Assembly (NCBI GenBank): GCA_023429545.1
Contig: JAEYUU010000485.1
Span: 1-6,067, forward strand
DNA: 6,067 nucleotides
Source: Verrucomicrobiota bacterium
Lineage (GTDB): Bacteria > Verrucomicrobiota > Verrucomicrobiia > Verrucomicrobiales > Verrucomicrobiaceae
Direction of reading: 5' to 3'
A program made the position numbers and the translations under genes. Each line of letters begins with the position of its first letter. Positions within the stretch are counted from its first letter, which is position 1. The notes beneath the pieces were generated by a model, which was given only the letters and a program-made list of their open reading frames with translations, did not search any database and was not told the origin of the DNA. Below, piece after piece: positions 5,298 to 6,067 of this stretch.

Positions 5298-6067
5298 CCG
5301 CGCTGACCACGGCCTTGATGGAGGCTAGTTCGATGTTGGTATCGACGCCCGCGCCCCAGCAGGTCCGGCCATCCACGCGTTTGATCTGGATGAAGGAGAG
5401 GGCACTGGCCTCACTGCCTGAACTGAGAGACTGCTCGCGGTAGTTTGCCACTTCAAAAGCAGGTACGCCATGTGAGGTGAGCGCGTGCACAACGGCGGCA
5501 ATGGGACCATTCCCCTCCCCTGTGATCTGGATTTCCTTTCCATTGTGGAAAAGACTCGCGCGGCAGCGGAAGACACCGGTGGTGCCGTCCGCGTGGAAAT
5601 GCTTCAGCTCATAGGGCTGGCTGCGTTCGATGTATTCCTTCCAGAACATGGACTTCAGTTCCGCCGCGCTGACCTCGCGACCCAGCGCGTCCACCGCGTC
5701 ATTGGCAATGGGGCCAAACTCACGCTGCAGATCCTTGGGCAGTTCGATACCGAACTCGCTCTCCAGCAGGTAGGCCACGCCGCCCTTGCCGCTCTGACTG
5801 TTCACACGGATGACCTCGTGGTATTCGCGGCCGATGTCCTTGGGATCAATGGAGAGATAAGGCACATCCCACACGCCGCGATTTCCCTCGTAGGCGGTCA
5901 GTCCCTTCTTGATGGCATCCTGGTGGGAGCCGCTGAACGCCGTGAAGACCAGTTCGCCCGAGTATGGCTGGCGTGCCGGCACGGTCATGCCGGTGCAGCG
6001 CTCATACACCTCACGCAGCGCATTCAGATCCGAGAAGTCCAGCTTCGGATCGATGCCGTGCATGTAC
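5284..6067 (-). CDS. leuA: 2-isopropylmalate synthase, C-terminal part
   Basis: LeuA condenses acetyl-CoA with 2-oxoisovalerate to form 2-isopropylmalate, the first committed step of leucine synthesis, in the cytoplasm. The gene runs off the right edge. The Met at 6063 is internal (YMHGIDPKLDFSDL), so about 260 codons of a probable 550-600 are present; the catalytic barrel with its metal-binding HxH lies outside. Counting from that Met, the linker region shows GELVFTAFSGSHQDAIKKG (36-54), WDVPYLSIDPKDIGREY (65-81) and VNSQSGKGGVAYLLE (87-101). The leucine-binding allosteric domain covers about 155-259, with ITGEGNGPIAAVVHAL (180-195) and the end CWGAGVDTNIELASIKAVVS plus AVNRS. These match the long actinobacterial/mycobacterial-type LeuA rather than the shorter E. 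coli form. The regulatory domain appears intact, so leucine feedback inhibition is expected. The TAG stop at 5284-5286 lies inside the end of the convergent coiled-coil gene (14-bp overlap). Confidence 0.
   Translation of the reverse strand, partial: YMHGIDPKLDFSDLNALREVYERCTGMTVPARQPYSGELVFTAFSGSHQDAIKKGLTAYEGNRGVWDVPYLSIDPKDIGREYHEVIRVNSQSGKGGVAYLLESEFGIELPKDLQREFGPIANDAVDALGREVSAAELKSMFWKEYIERSQPYELKHFHADGTTGVFRCRASLFHNGKEIQITGEGNGPIAAVVHALTSHGVPAFEVANYREQSLSSGSEASALSFIQIKRVDGRTCWGAGVDTNIELASIKAVVSAVNRS

Overview
The window most likely comes from a Verrucomicrobiota bacterium close to Verrucomicrobiaceae (Verrucomicrobium/Roseimicrobium/Prosthecobacter type). The DNA is GC-rich. It carries a long-form LeuA and a mitochondrial-type pyruvate dehydrogenase E2. 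The 332-residue coiled-coil protein contains a short beta-rich module (GQTLRGVRIQKV...LAHNMGV.KL...MPAELKERF) that I know mainly from Verrucomicrobiota envelope proteins. The placement rests on remembered family patterns, not on a search.

Layout, left to right. (1) 1-768, plus strand: the C-terminal part of dihydrolipoamide acetyltransferase (PDH E2). An in-frame TGA at 532-534 replaces the conserved glycine of the SNLG motif. The reading frame continues intact beyond it through the catalytic DHRVVDG motif to a TAA at 766-768. (2) 783-2495, minus strand: a complete, exported, YtcJ-like amidohydrolase (570 aa), convergent with E2. (3) 2670-3587, minus strand: a 305-aa cytoplasmic protein of an uncharacterised family with VDIDD and FRARLTPKPWRC motifs. 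It lies upstream of, and in the same direction as, the amidohydrolase. (4) 3588-3938: a stretch less GC-rich than its surroundings, with no secure gene. It may hold a decayed minus-strand gene whose two halves lie in different frames. (5) 3939-4286 and 4299-5297, plus strand: a two-gene unit encoding a small coiled-coil lipoprotein and a membrane-anchored coiled-coil protein. Their coiled-coil segments resemble each other. (6) 5284-6067, minus strand: the C-terminal half of 2-isopropylmalate synthase (leuA), overlapping the end of the preceding gene tail-to-tail by 14 bp.

The two flanks are core metabolism: pyruvate to acetyl-CoA, and the first committed step of leucine synthesis, which consumes acetyl-CoA. 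The middle holds less conserved genes. Nothing in the sequence ties the amidohydrolase or the 305-aa protein functionally to the flanks. The lipoprotein/coiled-coil pair is the best candidate for an undescribed functional unit, probably in the cell envelope. I see no RNA genes, CRISPR array, insertion sequence or convincing rho-independent terminator.
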